Source: Bin87 sp034423575
GTDB taxonomy: Bacteria > Chloroflexota > Dehalococcoidia > Lucifugimonadales > UBA3495
Direction: 5' to 3'
Assembly (NCBI GenBank): GCA_034423575.1
Contig: DAOUIF010000081.1
Span: 45,632-109,631 of the forward strand
Length of the DNA: 64,000 nt
This document shows positions 42,859 through 51,676 of this stretch, in pieces. The position numbers were made by a program, and so were the translations under genes. The notes under the pieces are model-generated. The model had not been told where the DNA came from. It searched no databases and was given only the letters and a program-made list of their open reading frames with translations. The first letter of the stretch is position 1, and the number at the start of each line of letters is the position of its first letter.

Positions 42859-43779
42859 TTACCAGGCGGTTTGCACGGCAAGACGCCGAATGTCGCCAAA
42901 ATCGGGAACGCCGCCAAGTGCCGTGGATGCGGCGTGGTACAGCGTACGTTCAGCCAGCACCTGGGCGATTTCGCGGCGGTATTCCGCGCCGCTGCGCACG
43001 TCGGCGATGGGACGGGAAGCCTGCGCCGCAAGCCGCGCCGAATCAGCGATACTTGCGTCGGTAGGAACCTGGCCGACCAGGCGGCCCTCGGCTCCGAAAG
43101 CGCGCATCGGCGTGGGCGCGACGGCGCCCAAAGCGATACGCACAGATGCGCAAGTGCCGTCGGGGCCCATGCTCACAACCGAGGCGGCGCCCACGGCGGA
43201 TATATCCATCGCGCCGCGTGGACTGTGTTTGATGTACAGGCCCCCAGTATTCGGCGGTGGGGTCGGCAGCCGGATCTCCGTGATAATCTCGCCGGCTTCC
43301 ACGGAGGTTTGACCCGGCCCAACGAAAACCTCGGTCAACGGCAACCATCGCTCTCCGTTAGAACCAACGATGCGACACTGGGCATCGTATGCCAGCAGCG
43401 CAGGCAGCGTGTCTCCCGCCGGCGAGGCGTTGCAAACGTTTCCGACGACCGTGGCGAGATTGCGCACCTGAACCCCGGCGAAGGCAGCCGCGCCAGCGGC
43501 CAATGCCGGGTACCGTGTCCGGACCACCGCGTCTTGCTCAATTTCCTGTACAGTGACCATCGCGCCGATGGTCAGGCCGTCGTCATCGTTAAAGCTCAAG
43601 CCGTCCAATCCCGGGACATGCTGCATGCAGACCACGATCTCGGGTTGCCAGGAACGGGTGCGCCATCGGACGAGAAAATCGGTGCTGCCAGCTACCAGCC
43701 TGGACCGGGCGCCGTGTTTCTCCAACATCTCGAGCGCTTCATCCAACGAATGCGGCTCCAGGTAGTCGAAACGAGCCAT
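42859..43779 (-). CDS. Molybdenum hydroxylase FAD-binding (medium) subunit
   Basis: The 306-residue subunit binds FAD in the CoxM/xanthine dehydrogenase type. Its N-terminus MARFDYLEPHSLDEALEMLE is typical. The FAD loops are LVAGSTDFLVRWR and LATVVGNVCNASPAGDTLPA (the family T-x-G-G-N-x-x-x-A-S-P pattern, here with VVGNV). It starts with GGAGGG at 6 bp. It is the first gene of the operon, and a terminator on the opposite side separates it from the DapA-MfnB gene. The molybdenum hydroxylase may use cofactor from the moaA/moaC genes of this window. Confidence 0.95.
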   Translation of the reverse strand: MARFDYLEPHSLDEALEMLEKHGARSRLVAGSTDFLVRWRTRSWQPEIVVCMQHVPGLDGLSFNDDDGLTIGAMVTVQEIEQDAVVRTRYPALAAGAAAFAGVQVRNLATVVGNVCNASPAGDTLPALLAYDAQCRIVGSNGERWLPLTEVFVGPGQTSVEAGEIITEIRLPTPPPNTGGLYIKHSPRGAMDISAVGAASVVSMGPDGTCASVRIALGAVAPTPMRAFGAEGRLVGQVPTDASIADSARLAAQASRPIADVRSGAEYRREIAQVLAERTLYHAASTALGGVPDFGDIRRLAVQTAW

Positions 43780-43901
43780 ATCAGCCCTCCAGCGCCGACG
43801 CCCGTGGAGTGGACAATCTTACTGCGGCATATCCGTTCAGCGTCGGCCTGCGGGGATTATATGGCGGGCCGAAAAGCGGGTCAACGAACTGGAATCGCAA
43901 A

Positions 43902-43929
43902 AAGATCGGGGCGGGATCACTCCCGCCCC
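43902..43929 (-). terminator. Rho-independent terminator for the DapA-MfnB-TusA gene
   Basis: On the minus strand GGGGCGGGA (43929-43921) pairs with TCCCGCCCC (43916-43908), followed by GATCTTTTTG. It is 43 bp downstream of the stop codon of the fusion gene. Confidence 0.8.
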
Positions 43930-43972
43930 CACCTGGAGCCTGCGGTTGTGCCGCCTCAATGGCGGCAAGCAC

Positions 43973-46060
43973 TCAGTGTTTGCCGTTGCCATAGGGCTCA
44001 ATCAACACCCTGAGTGTGCCGTCGTTCTCCTTGCGCTGGGTCAGCAGACGGTGTCCGGCCTGCTCGGCCCAGTAGACCACGTCGTAGATGTTCAGCGCGT
44101 CGTGGAGGATGGCCTCGATGAAGGAGGCGCGATCGTACTCCATCTGGCGGCTCAACGCAGCGATGACGCCGGCGCAGTTCTTGCCGCGTCCATCAATTAC
44201 CGCCCAGCCGTTTCCGTTCCCGTAGCCATTTCCGCCCGGAGCGGCGCCCATCGGGGAGCGGACGTCAATCACGCCGCTCTTGCGGAGGTCCAGTTGTTCC
44301 TTGAAGTAGGCCACAGCCTCCCAGGCCACAGCGCGGTCACGCTCGCCGCTGGAACACACCGCGCCGCGCACGCCGACGATATCTGGGTTGATGCGGGCCA
44401 GTTCATCCAGGTTTTCCAGCTTGAGGTGTCCGCTGAGAGCGGTGCTCAAGCCTTCCTGTTTCGCGTGCATGACCATGTCCCGCAGCACCGGTTCCGGCAT
44501 GAAGTCGAACAGGTTGCGTCCATCCTTGGTGAGGGTGTCGATCAGGAACCCGTCGCACTCGCCTTCGATGGCCAACTGGACCATCAGGTGCGGGTCGAGG
44601 CCGCCATCGAAAAGCAGGTTGTCCGCAAACAGCGAGCCGATGAGCTTGGTCTCGGCGTTGCCGATGGCCGCACGGGACTCTCGCAGAACCTCAACTGCCG
44701 TATCGTAGTCCGAGACCTGAAAGCCGACCTTGACTGACGTGGCGTCCATCATCGCCGCCGCATGCACGGCCATGGCCACCGTACCCGGCTGGTTGGGAAC
44801 GACACCGAGAGTAACGCTGACGTGCTTATGCGGCGGGATAATTTCCCGCACTTCCCTGACCAAACTGGGATGGGCAGAGCCCACCGACGCTTCTTGCAGG
44901 TTCTTCAGATCGATGATGTCAGCGCCGCCGCGGTCGGCTTCCAGCGCTTCGGCCTTGTTCTGAGCGCTGACCAGCAGCATCATGCCCGATTCTGACAGGC
45001 CGCTGCGTCCGTCGCGAGCGCCGTTGCCGTTGAGCCACGGGGCATGAGGGCGCCCGTGAATTGCTTCCCGTTCCGGGACCGTCGGAGCAACGGTGCGGGG
45101 AAGCAGCGGTTCCAACTCGCTCCACAGCTCCGCCTTCTCCTCGTGGCTCAAATCCTGCAGCGGCGCGCGGACGCTGCCGCCGGCCATACCCATCATCTCG
45201 CCCCATGCCTTGCACATGGCCACGGGCAGCGCGCCGCCGCTCTTCTTCATGGTGCCGCCCCACCACTTGTCGGATAAGGCCTTGATGTCCTTCAAACAAT
45301 GGTTGTAGAAATCGACATCGAGGTCGCCGGCGGTAGCCCGGTCGATGAACTGGGTGTAGTAGTTGTGGCGTGGAGTGTCGAACCGCCAGTCAGATGTGTT
45401 GGCGAACATCACCTGCTGGTGGAAACCGAGTTCCTTGGCCTTGTGGAAAATCCACTCGTCCGGCGTGCTGATGACGGCATCGCGGCCGACCAGCAGGTGG
45501 GTTTCGATGGAAATCTGCTGGTTGAAACTCGCCTCTTTGACACCGACGACGTTGGGGATGGCGCACAGCCGCTTCAAGCCCTGGGGGCTGATGGTGATAC
45601 CGAACTGGGGTGAGTTGTAGAACATCATCGCCAACTCGGTGTTTTCGGCGACCTGGCGCACGAAATCGACCACCTGGTCCTCGGTCTTGGTCACCATGTA
45701 CGAAGGAGCGATAATCAGCAGGTCAAAGCCTCGGCGCTCAGCATGATGGGCCAGGGCAATGCTTTCCTGGAGGGATGTGTCCGTCACGTGGGCGCCGATG
45801 AGCCAGTGACCCGCGGCCTCGTCGGCCACGGTGTCCATCACCAGTCGACGCTCGCCTTCGGTCAGGCTCCAGAATTCGCCCATGTTCCAGGTGCAACCGC
45901 CGCCGCGCACGCCCAGGCTTTGCACGTGCCGAATGTTCCGGCGGAGACCTTCAGTGTCCACCTGGTTATCCGGCGTGAAAGGCGTGACCAGAGTGGTCCA
46001 TTGCCCCTTCAGGGTTTGCCAGGCCCAATCCTGCGCTTCATGCTTGCGGTAACCGGCCAT
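43973..46060 (-). CDS. Three-part DapA-family / MfnB-family / TusA-like fusion protein
   Basis: The 695-residue protein has three recognisable parts. Residues 1-325 are a dihydrodipicolinate synthase-family aldolase with Schiff-base Lys175 (NVVGVKEAS), Tyr148 (MMFYNS) and a NMGEFW variant of the GTTGE loop. Residues 361-595 match (5-formylfuran-3-yl)methyl phosphate synthase MfnB: LLVSAQNKAEALEADRGGAD, IIDLKNLQEASVGSAHP (Lys386), SVKVGF (Lys444), FLIDTLTKDGRNLFDFM (Asp508, Lys512). All MfnB catalytic residues are kept. After a Gly/Asn-rich linker, residues 619-695 resemble the TusA/SirA fold (Cys629; DVVYWAEQAGHRLLTQRKEN), with the usual CPxP changed to CAGV. No stop or frameshift separates the parts. 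Confidence 0.85.
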   Translation of the reverse strand: MAGYRKHEAQDWAWQTLKGQWTTLVTPFTPDNQVDTEGLRRNIRHVQSLGVRGGGCTWNMGEFWSLTEGERRLVMDTVADEAAGHWLIGAHVTDTSLQESIALAHHAERRGFDLLIIAPSYMVTKTEDQVVDFVRQVAENTELAMMFYNSPQFGITISPQGLKRLCAIPNVVGVKEASFNQQISIETHLLVGRDAVISTPDEWIFHKAKELGFHQQVMFANTSDWRFDTPRHNYYTQFIDRATAGDLDVDFYNHCLKDIKALSDKWWGGTMKKSGGALPVAMCKAWGEMMGMAGGSVRAPLQDLSHEEKAELWSELEPLLPRTVAPTVPEREAIHGRPHAPWLNGNGARDGRSGLSESGMMLLVSAQNKAEALEADRGGADIIDLKNLQEASVGSAHPSLVREVREIIPPHKHVSVTLGVVPNQPGTVAMAVHAAAMMDATSVKVGFQVSDYDTAVEVLRESRAAIGNAETKLIGSLFADNLLFDGGLDPHLMVQLAIEGECDGFLIDTLTKDGRNLFDFMPEPVLRDMVMHAKQEGLSTALSGHLKLENLDELARINPDIVGVRGAVCSSGERDRAVAWEAVAYFKEQLDLRKSGVIDVRSPMGAAPGGNGYGNGNGWAVIDGRGKNCAGVIAALSRQMEYDRASFIEAILHDALNIYDVVYWAEQAGHRLLTQRKENDGTLRVLIEPYGNGKH

Positions 46061-46281
46061 GATAAAAAGCCTCCAACGACAATTGCCGTATCTTTTGAGC
46101 CATCAGCGCGGACAGCCGGCGTCATCTTAGACGGTAAAATCCGCTTGGCAAAGGTAAGTGTACGGGCGGGGTCGCCGTGCCGTCAACAAACGCCGCTGCC
46201 GCTGCCGGGCTTTCCCCAACGGGCTCACACGGGCATCCCTCGTGGCTGCGGCTTTTGGGATCCCGGATTCACTGACCGCGG

Positions 46282-47094
46282 TCAGCCGGCTGGTTGACAT
46301 TGGGCGCAGTACCAGGAACTGCGCGCACGCACGCGTACCATCTGCATTGAGCCACCGCAGTTCGGGCACGGTTCGTCGGCTGAACGGGGAATAGACCACG
46401 GTGAGAGGGCTATCGGCGGGTCGGGCCATTCGGCTTCTCGTGCGGCGGCATAGGCGGCTACGGAATTTGATAACGCCTGGACGATTCCGACGTGGAGAGC
46501 CCGGGTTTCGCCGTCGCTGAGGTCGTTCGCGGCACGCTCCGGGTGGATCCCAGACAAGAACAGAGCCTCGTCTGCATAGAGGTTGCCCAGGCCGGCGATC
46601 ACAACCTGGTCGAGCAAAATGGCCTTGATCGGGGCTTTGCGCTTCGACAGAAGTTCATCGAAGAGGGAAACCGTGAAATTTGGCTCCAGGGGTTCAACAC
46701 CCATTTTCTTCATGGCCCCGGCCGGGTCGGGCAGCAGCCACAAATGTCCGAACTTTCGGGGGTCGATGAATCGCATCTCGCGGCCGTCGTCCAACGGGAA
46801 GGTGTGTCGCACCATGGGCGGCGGTTCGCGCCGGGCATCGTGAATGCGGAGGCTGCCCGTCATGCCCAGATGCATCACCAGAAACTGATCGTCGTCCAAC
46901 GGTGCGATCAGGTATTTGCCACGTCGCAACAGGTCCGTCGGGCGCCGTCCCGCAACCCCTTCAATGAACTCGCCGACCGATGGCTCATGGACCGTTTTGT
47001 TCCAGGTTATGTCAGGCGCGGAGAACCGCCGACCGACCAGCCCACTGCGGAGGAGGTACTGCCGGGTGTTTTCGACCTCGGGAAGTTCGGGCAT
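46282..47094 (-). CDS. mutM: Formamidopyrimidine-DNA glycosylase MutM
   Basis: MutM excises 8-oxoguanine and formamidopyrimidines and also nicks the abasic site. It has 270 residues. The N-terminal PELPEVEN gives the catalytic Pro2 and Glu3. RGKYLIAPL carries the conserved lysine, and the H2TH region includes VIAGLGNLYADEALFLSGIH. The C-terminal zinc finger CPNC-x16-CAQC is intact. It follows ileS by 6 bp with no separate ribosome-binding site, so it is probably translationally coupled to it. Confidence 0.96.
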   Translation of the reverse strand: MPELPEVENTRQYLLRSGLVGRRFSAPDITWNKTVHEPSVGEFIEGVAGRRPTDLLRRGKYLIAPLDDDQFLVMHLGMTGSLRIHDARREPPPMVRHTFPLDDGREMRFIDPRKFGHLWLLPDPAGAMKKMGVEPLEPNFTVSLFDELLSKRKAPIKAILLDQVVIAGLGNLYADEALFLSGIHPERAANDLSDGETRALHVGIVQALSNSVAAYAAAREAEWPDPPIALSPWSIPRSADEPCPNCGGSMQMVRVRARSSWYCAQCQPAG

Positions 47095-47100
47095 GCCCGG

Positions 47101-50100
47101 TCACGCAGCTGTCGATCGCCGCACTCCAAGGGTGACTTCCATGCCTTCGATCTGGGCAGTCTCCGCATTGGCGGCGTCTTCCGGAACCGATCCGATCAAG
47201 TCCTCGCTGAGAGTTTCCTGCTTGATGTAGTCACCGTGGACGGCCATCACGCGCGTGACGTCGTCGGGGCCCTCGTAAAAGGTGACGATGCGATCGGTGA
47301 TTTCAAACCGGGCGTTTTTGCGCAGGTTTTGAATCCGGTGGGCCAGTTCACGCGCCAGGCCCTCGTCGGCCAGTTCCGGCGTAATGCGAGCGTCGACAGC
47401 CACCATGTAGCCGGCCTCCAGCGCCGCCGAATATCCGGCCACCGACACCACCGCGTCGCCATCGTCGCTGGCCACTTCCTGGGCCTGCGCATGGAGGGCG
47501 CCAACTCCTTCGTCGGCATGCAGTTCCTTGATGTTCAGTTCCTCGAGGATCTGCGGCCGGACCTGCGCCAGATATTCCAATTCGGCGTCATTCCGGGTCT
47601 TGACGACCACTTCGGCCAGCGGCTGGCGCACTTTCAGGCCCGCCTTGCTGCGGGCCGCTCGGCCCATGCTGGAAACGCGGATTGCCAGGCGGGTGGCCTC
47701 CATGATGGGCCGGTCGATCAGCAAAGTGTCGGCCGTCGGATAGGCGGACAGGTGCACGCTGTCGGGCGCGTCGGGCTGGTAGCGCAGTTCCAGGTTGCGG
47801 TACATCTGCTCGGACACGAACGGAGCCAGCGGGGCCATCAGCCGGGCCACCGTGGTCAGGCAACGGTACAGGGTGGCGTAAGCGCCGATTTTGTCCGCAT
47901 CGTGCTCAGACCGCCAGAAGCGGCGGCGCGAACGGCGGACGTACCAGTTGGACAGCACGTCGATGAACTCGGCGATGCGACGCCCGGCGTCGGTGGGGTT
48001 GTAATTGTCGAGGTAATCATCCACGACCTGGACCAGCTGGTTGAGCTCAGCCAGGATCCAGCGGTCGAGTTCGGCTTCGGGTCGCCATCCCTCGGGTATC
48101 TGCGACGGCTCAAACTCGTCGATGTTGGCGTAGTTGGTGAAGAACGAGTATACATTCCACAGGGTCAGGAGCACCTGGCGCAGGGTCTGTTGCACCAGGC
48201 GGTCGGAGAAACGCCGCGGTTCGCCCGGGTGCGACGCGGTGAACAGGTACCACCGCAAGGCGTCGGCCCCATGCGTGTCCAAAATGCTGTCCGGCTCGAC
48301 GATGTTGCCCAGCCGCTTGCTCATCTTGCGACCACGACCGTCAAGGATCAAGCCCAGGCAGATCACGTTGCGGTAAGCGACTTCATCTTTCAGCAGCGTC
48401 GAGAGGGCGTGCAAACTGTAGAACCAGCCCCGGGTTTGGTCGACGGCTTCGCAGATGTAATCGGCGGGGAGGCGACCGTCGGTCTCGATGTCGCGATTCT
48501 CGAAGGGATAATGCCATTGGGCAAGGGGCATCATGCCGGAATCGAACCAGCAGTCCATTACCTCGGGGATCCGGCGGAACACGCCGTTACATTGGGCTGA
48601 AGAACAAGACCAGGTCACATCGTCAACATAGGGCCGGTGGAGATCCAGATCATCCAGAGCCCGGCCGCACCGTTGCGACAGCTCGTCCACTCCTCCAACG
48701 CAATCCATCTCACCGCAGCCTTCGCATCGCCAGATGGGAATAGGCGTTCCCCAGTAGCGCTCGCGAGAGATTGCCCAGTCCACGTTGTTCCGCAGCCACT
48801 CCCCGAACCGTCCCTCGCGGATGTGCTCCGGGTACCAATTGATCCGGGAATTGTTGCCTACCAGTTGGTCCTTGACCGCAGTGGTCCGGATGTACCAGGA
48901 CGTCTTTGCGTAGTAGAGGAGCGGCGTATCGCAACGCCAGCAAAACGGGTACGTGTGCCGATAAACGCCCTGGTGGTACAGCAGGCCGCGGGATTCCAGG
49001 TCGGCGAGGATTTCGGGATCGGCGTCTTTGACGAACTTGCCGGCGAACGGGTAGCCGCCGGTGATAACGCCCTGCAGGTCCACGGGCTGGACGAACGCCA
49101 GCTGGTGTTCCCGTCCCAGGCCGAGGTCCTCGTCACCGAAGGCCGGCGCTATGTGCACGATGCCGCTGCCGTCGTCCATGCTCACGAAGTCGGCCGATAC
49201 GACCCTGGTGGAGTATGAATCGGTCTCCTCCAGGGAAACCTGACCCTCGTCGTTAGCGAGAAACCGGCGGATCGGCGTTCCGTATTCGGAAGCGTCGTAG
49301 AGTGGCCGATAGGCCAGGCCAATGAGCTCGCTCCCCTTCACCTCGTCGGTGACGGTGTAGTCGTTGTGCAGAACGTTCAACAGCGCGGTCGCCAGCGCCA
49401 TGCGGATCGTTTCGCCCGCGTCGTTGGTAGTCTCGACGATGGAGTAGTCGGCGTCGGGGCTGACGGCCAGGGCGGTGTTGCCGGGCAGCGTCCATGGCGT
49501 CGTGGTCCACGCCAGGAAGTACGAGGGGATGTCAGGTTCGGCGCCATTCAGCCATTGGGTCGCTTCGAACGTCACGAAAGTCGATGGGTCCGGAGTGTTT
49601 TCGCGATATCCCAGGGCCACTTCGTGGGAGGACAAGCTGGAGACACACCTCGGACAATGGGGAGCGCCACGCCGGTCCTGGTAGAGCAGGCCACGATCCC
49701 AAAGTTGCTTGAGGATCCACCAGCCGGTTTCGATGTAGTCGTTTTCCAGGGTCACGTAGGGATCATCCATATCGACCCAGTAACCGATGCGGTCGGTCAT
49801 CACCTCCCATTCTTTGACATAGCGGAAAACGCTTTCGCGGCAACGACGGTTGAACTCGGCGATGCCGAACTCCTCGATTTCCCGTTTGGACGAGATACCG
49901 AGCTCCTGTTCGATCTGGAGTTCTACCGGCAGCCCGTGGGTGTCCCATCCGCCTTTGCGGATGACACGGCAACCCTTCATTGTTCGATACCGGGAGATGA
50001 CGTCCTTAAACACGCGAGCCAGGACGTGGTGGATACCAGGACTGCCATTGGCGGTGGGCGGTCCCTCATACATCATGAAGAGAGGAGCGTCCGGCCGGTC

Positions 50101-50205
50101 GTCTATGGAGCGGCGAAACACATCTCGCTCTTTCCAATAATCGAGGATCTCGGCATCGAGTTCCGGGAACCTGACCCGGCTTGAGACCACGTCGAACGCT
50201 GGCAT
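47101..50205 (-). CDS. ileS: Isoleucyl-tRNA synthetase
   Basis: The 1034-residue class I enzyme charges tRNA-Ile. The KMSKR loop is GRKMSKRLGNI. The HIGH-like region is ANGSPGIHHVLARVFKD, where the motif position reads GIHH. The CP1 editing domain contains TTPWTLPGNTALAVSPDADY, and the C-terminal anticodon-binding domain ends in KQETLSEDLIG. The sequence VIRKGGWDTHGLPVELQIEQ belongs to the second bacterial IleS type (IleS2), known in general to be less sensitive to mupirocin. It lies upstream of mutM and has its own probable promoter near 50281. No T-box leader is visible in the 76 bp leader. Confidence 0.97.
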   Translation of the reverse strand: MPAFDVVSSRVRFPELDAEILDYWKERDVFRRSIDDRPDAPLFMMYEGPPTANGSPGIHHVLARVFKDVISRYRTMKGCRVIRKGGWDTHGLPVELQIEQELGISSKREIEEFGIAEFNRRCRESVFRYVKEWEVMTDRIGYWVDMDDPYVTLENDYIETGWWILKQLWDRGLLYQDRRGAPHCPRCVSSLSSHEVALGYRENTPDPSTFVTFEATQWLNGAEPDIPSYFLAWTTTPWTLPGNTALAVSPDADYSIVETTNDAGETIRMALATALLNVLHNDYTVTDEVKGSELIGLAYRPLYDASEYGTPIRRFLANDEGQVSLEETDSYSTRVVSADFVSMDDGSGIVHIAPAFGDEDLGLGREHQLAFVQPVDLQGVITGGYPFAGKFVKDADPEILADLESRGLLYHQGVYRHTYPFCWRCDTPLLYYAKTSWYIRTTAVKDQLVGNNSRINWYPEHIREGRFGEWLRNNVDWAISRERYWGTPIPIWRCEGCGEMDCVGGVDELSQRCGRALDDLDLHRPYVDDVTWSCSSAQCNGVFRRIPEVMDCWFDSGMMPLAQWHYPFENRDIETDGRLPADYICEAVDQTRGWFYSLHALSTLLKDEVAYRNVICLGLILDGRGRKMSKRLGNIVEPDSILDTHGADALRWYLFTASHPGEPRRFSDRLVQQTLRQVLLTLWNVYSFFTNYANIDEFEPSQIPEGWRPEAELDRWILAELNQLVQVVDDYLDNYNPTDAGRRIAEFIDVLSNWYVRRSRRRFWRSEHDADKIGAYATLYRCLTTVARLMAPLAPFVSEQMYRNLELRYQPDAPDSVHLSAYPTADTLLIDRPIMEATRLAIRVSSMGRAARSKAGLKVRQPLAEVVVKTRNDAELEYLAQVRPQILEELNIKELHADEGVGALHAQAQEVASDDGDAVVSVAGYSAALEAGYMVAVDARITPELADEGLARELAHRIQNLRKNARFEITDRIVTFYEGPDDVTRVMAVHGDYIKQETLSEDLIGSVPEDAANAETAQIEGMEVTLGVRRSTAA

Positions 50206-50280
50206 GGCTGTTGAACCTCACCCATGCGCGCGGATGGCCACGCGCTGACTGAAAACCTGAAAAAAACTGACTGAAATGCG

Positions 50281-50286
50281 ATTATA
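50281..50286 (-). promoter_or_regulatory. -10 box of the ileS promoter
   Basis: Minus-strand TATAAT is 76 bp upstream of the ileS start and lies 15 bp before the thiD stop codon. No exact -35 partner can be assigned with certainty, although a TTGGTG sequence is 15 bp upstream. Confidence 0.4.
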
Positions 50287-50300
50287 GCGCAGGGCCGATG

Positions 50301-51098
50301 TCACCAATACGCGTGGAAATGGTGCAACGGACCGTGACCCTGCCCAATCGGGTAGGCGGCGCGGATGGCGGCGGTGACGTAATCTTTCGCTTGGGCCACG
50401 GCGGCGGATACATCCAGCCCGTGGGCAAGCCCGGCGGCTACCGCAGAAGCGAAAGTGCAACCGGTTCCGTGGGTGTTAGTAGACGGGATGCGCTCGGTGG
50501 TGAATTCCTGGAATCCGGTGCCTTCGTACAGCACGTCCGTGGGCGCCCCTTCCCGATGCCCACCTTTGATCACCACCGACCGGGCTCCCATGGCGACGAT
50601 CCGCGTCGCAGCCTCCCGCACATCGTCGTCGGATTGGATGTCCAGACCCGTCAAATCTTCCGCCTCCGGGATGTTGGGCGTGACCACCGCCGCCAGCGGA
50701 ATCAGGAAATTGCAGATAGACTGGATAGCTTCCTCGCGGAGCAGTCGGTCTCCACTCTTGGCAACCATTACTGGATCAACCACGAGGTTAGCGATCCCGT
50801 GGCGCTTGATCGCTTCGGCCACCGTTTCCACAATCTCGCTGGACGACAGCATGCCGGTCTTGACCGCGTCGGCTCCGATGTCGGTGACAACGGCGTCGAT
50901 CTGCGCGGTGATGACGTCAGTCGGAATCTCATGGACCGCGCTAACCCCCACGGTGTTCTGCGCGGTAATCGCCGTGAGGGTCGAGGTGCCAAAGACCCCG
51001 AGAGCCGAGAAGGTTTTGAGGTCAGCCTGGATGCCCGCTCCTCCACCGGAGTCGGAGCCGGCGATGGTCATCACGGTGGGTGGGCGCATATCGGCCAT
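50301..51098 (-). CDS. thiD: Hydroxymethylpyrimidine (phosphate) kinase ThiD
   Basis: ThiD phosphorylates hydroxymethylpyrimidine twice in thiamine synthesis. It has 265 residues and a ribokinase-like fold: TIAGSDSGGGAGIQADLKTF at the N-terminus, MLSSSEIVETVAEAI, NLVVDPVMVAKSGDRLL, and NTHGTGCTFASAVAAGLAHG with the catalytic Asp/Gly anion hole. The start at 51098 has GGGAG 7 bp upstream. An ATG at 51128, touching the previous stop, would add 10 residues and cannot be excluded. It is cotranscribed with the GYD protein. Confidence 0.95.
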   Translation of the reverse strand: MADMRPPTVMTIAGSDSGGGAGIQADLKTFSALGVFGTSTLTAITAQNTVGVSAVHEIPTDVITAQIDAVVTDIGADAVKTGMLSSSEIVETVAEAIKRHGIANLVVDPVMVAKSGDRLLREEAIQSICNFLIPLAAVVTPNIPEAEDLTGLDIQSDDDVREAATRIVAMGARSVVIKGGHREGAPTDVLYEGTGFQEFTTERIPSTNTHGTGCTFASAVAAGLAHGLDVSAAVAQAKDYVTAAIRAAYPIGQGHGPLHHFHAYW

Positions 51099-51128
51099 AC
51101 CAACTCCCGCCTTGGTTTTTGCAGCCAT

Positions 51129-51518
51129 CTAGTCGGGTTCGTCGGGCAACCGCCAGGAATCGTCGTCGTCCTGGCCACCCTCGTCAGGTCCGTCTGGAAC
51201 GTTGAGGGCCACCGCCACGTCCCGCAGGATGCTGATGTGTTCTTCGTCTGAAAGGATCCCGATTGGCAACGCCGGCAGAGTTTCAATGTTCAAACCAGCG
51301 CGCACGCCCAAGTCCAAGGACAGCCTCGCGGCAGACTGGTTGTCCTCGGCCTCGGTGATGATGACGAAATCGTGCTGGCCCAACACTGCATACTGGGTCA
51401 ACACTTTGCTGGTTGGGGTCTCTGCTTCATTGGCAGCGTCGCTCAGCAGGTTAGGGTTGGCCTGGCCCATGCGCCGCCCTCGGCCCGTAAAGCTGGCGAG
51501 CATTATGTATAGAGGCAT
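51129..51518 (-). CDS. GYD-domain protein
   Basis: The 129-residue protein begins MPLYIMLASFTGRGRRMGQA and contains VLTQYAVLGQHDFVIITEAE, a GYD-like motif (here GQHD in place of the classic GxYD), followed by RAGLNIETLPALPIGI. GYD domains occur in small cytoplasmic proteins of unknown function, often in Chloroflexota and Proteobacteria. The C-terminal 25 residues are acidic and Asp/Gly/Pro-rich and probably disordered. It sits immediately upstream of thiD in the same transcript. Confidence 0.8.
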   Translation of the reverse strand: MPLYIMLASFTGRGRRMGQANPNLLSDAANEAETPTSKVLTQYAVLGQHDFVIITEAEDNQSAARLSLDLGVRAGLNIETLPALPIGILSDEEHISILRDVAVALNVPDGPDEGGQDDDDSWRLPDEPD

Positions 51519-51676
51519 CGCGGGATTCCCGATTATGTGCGTGCAAATCGTGCAAAGAACAGAATACCGCCGGCAAGTATATCATCGGACTACCGCAACC
51601 CCGCGTGGACGCTGGGGAAGGCCGGTGCTATTATCCCGGAAATTTCCGATGGCGGCGCGAATCTCTGGAGGCAACA

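Noticed and set aside
46492..48600. 702-codon open frame on the plus strand inside mutM and ileS
   Set aside because: It lies opposite the conserved ileS and mutM sequence. The codon-position GC pattern fits the minus strand.
50206..50300. T-box leader upstream of ileS
   Set aside because: The leader of about 76 bases is too short and has no T-box sequence or specifier loop.
51519..51676. TPP riboswitch upstream of the thiD transcript
   Set aside because: No CTGAGA/GATG-type thi-box pattern was found in this region.
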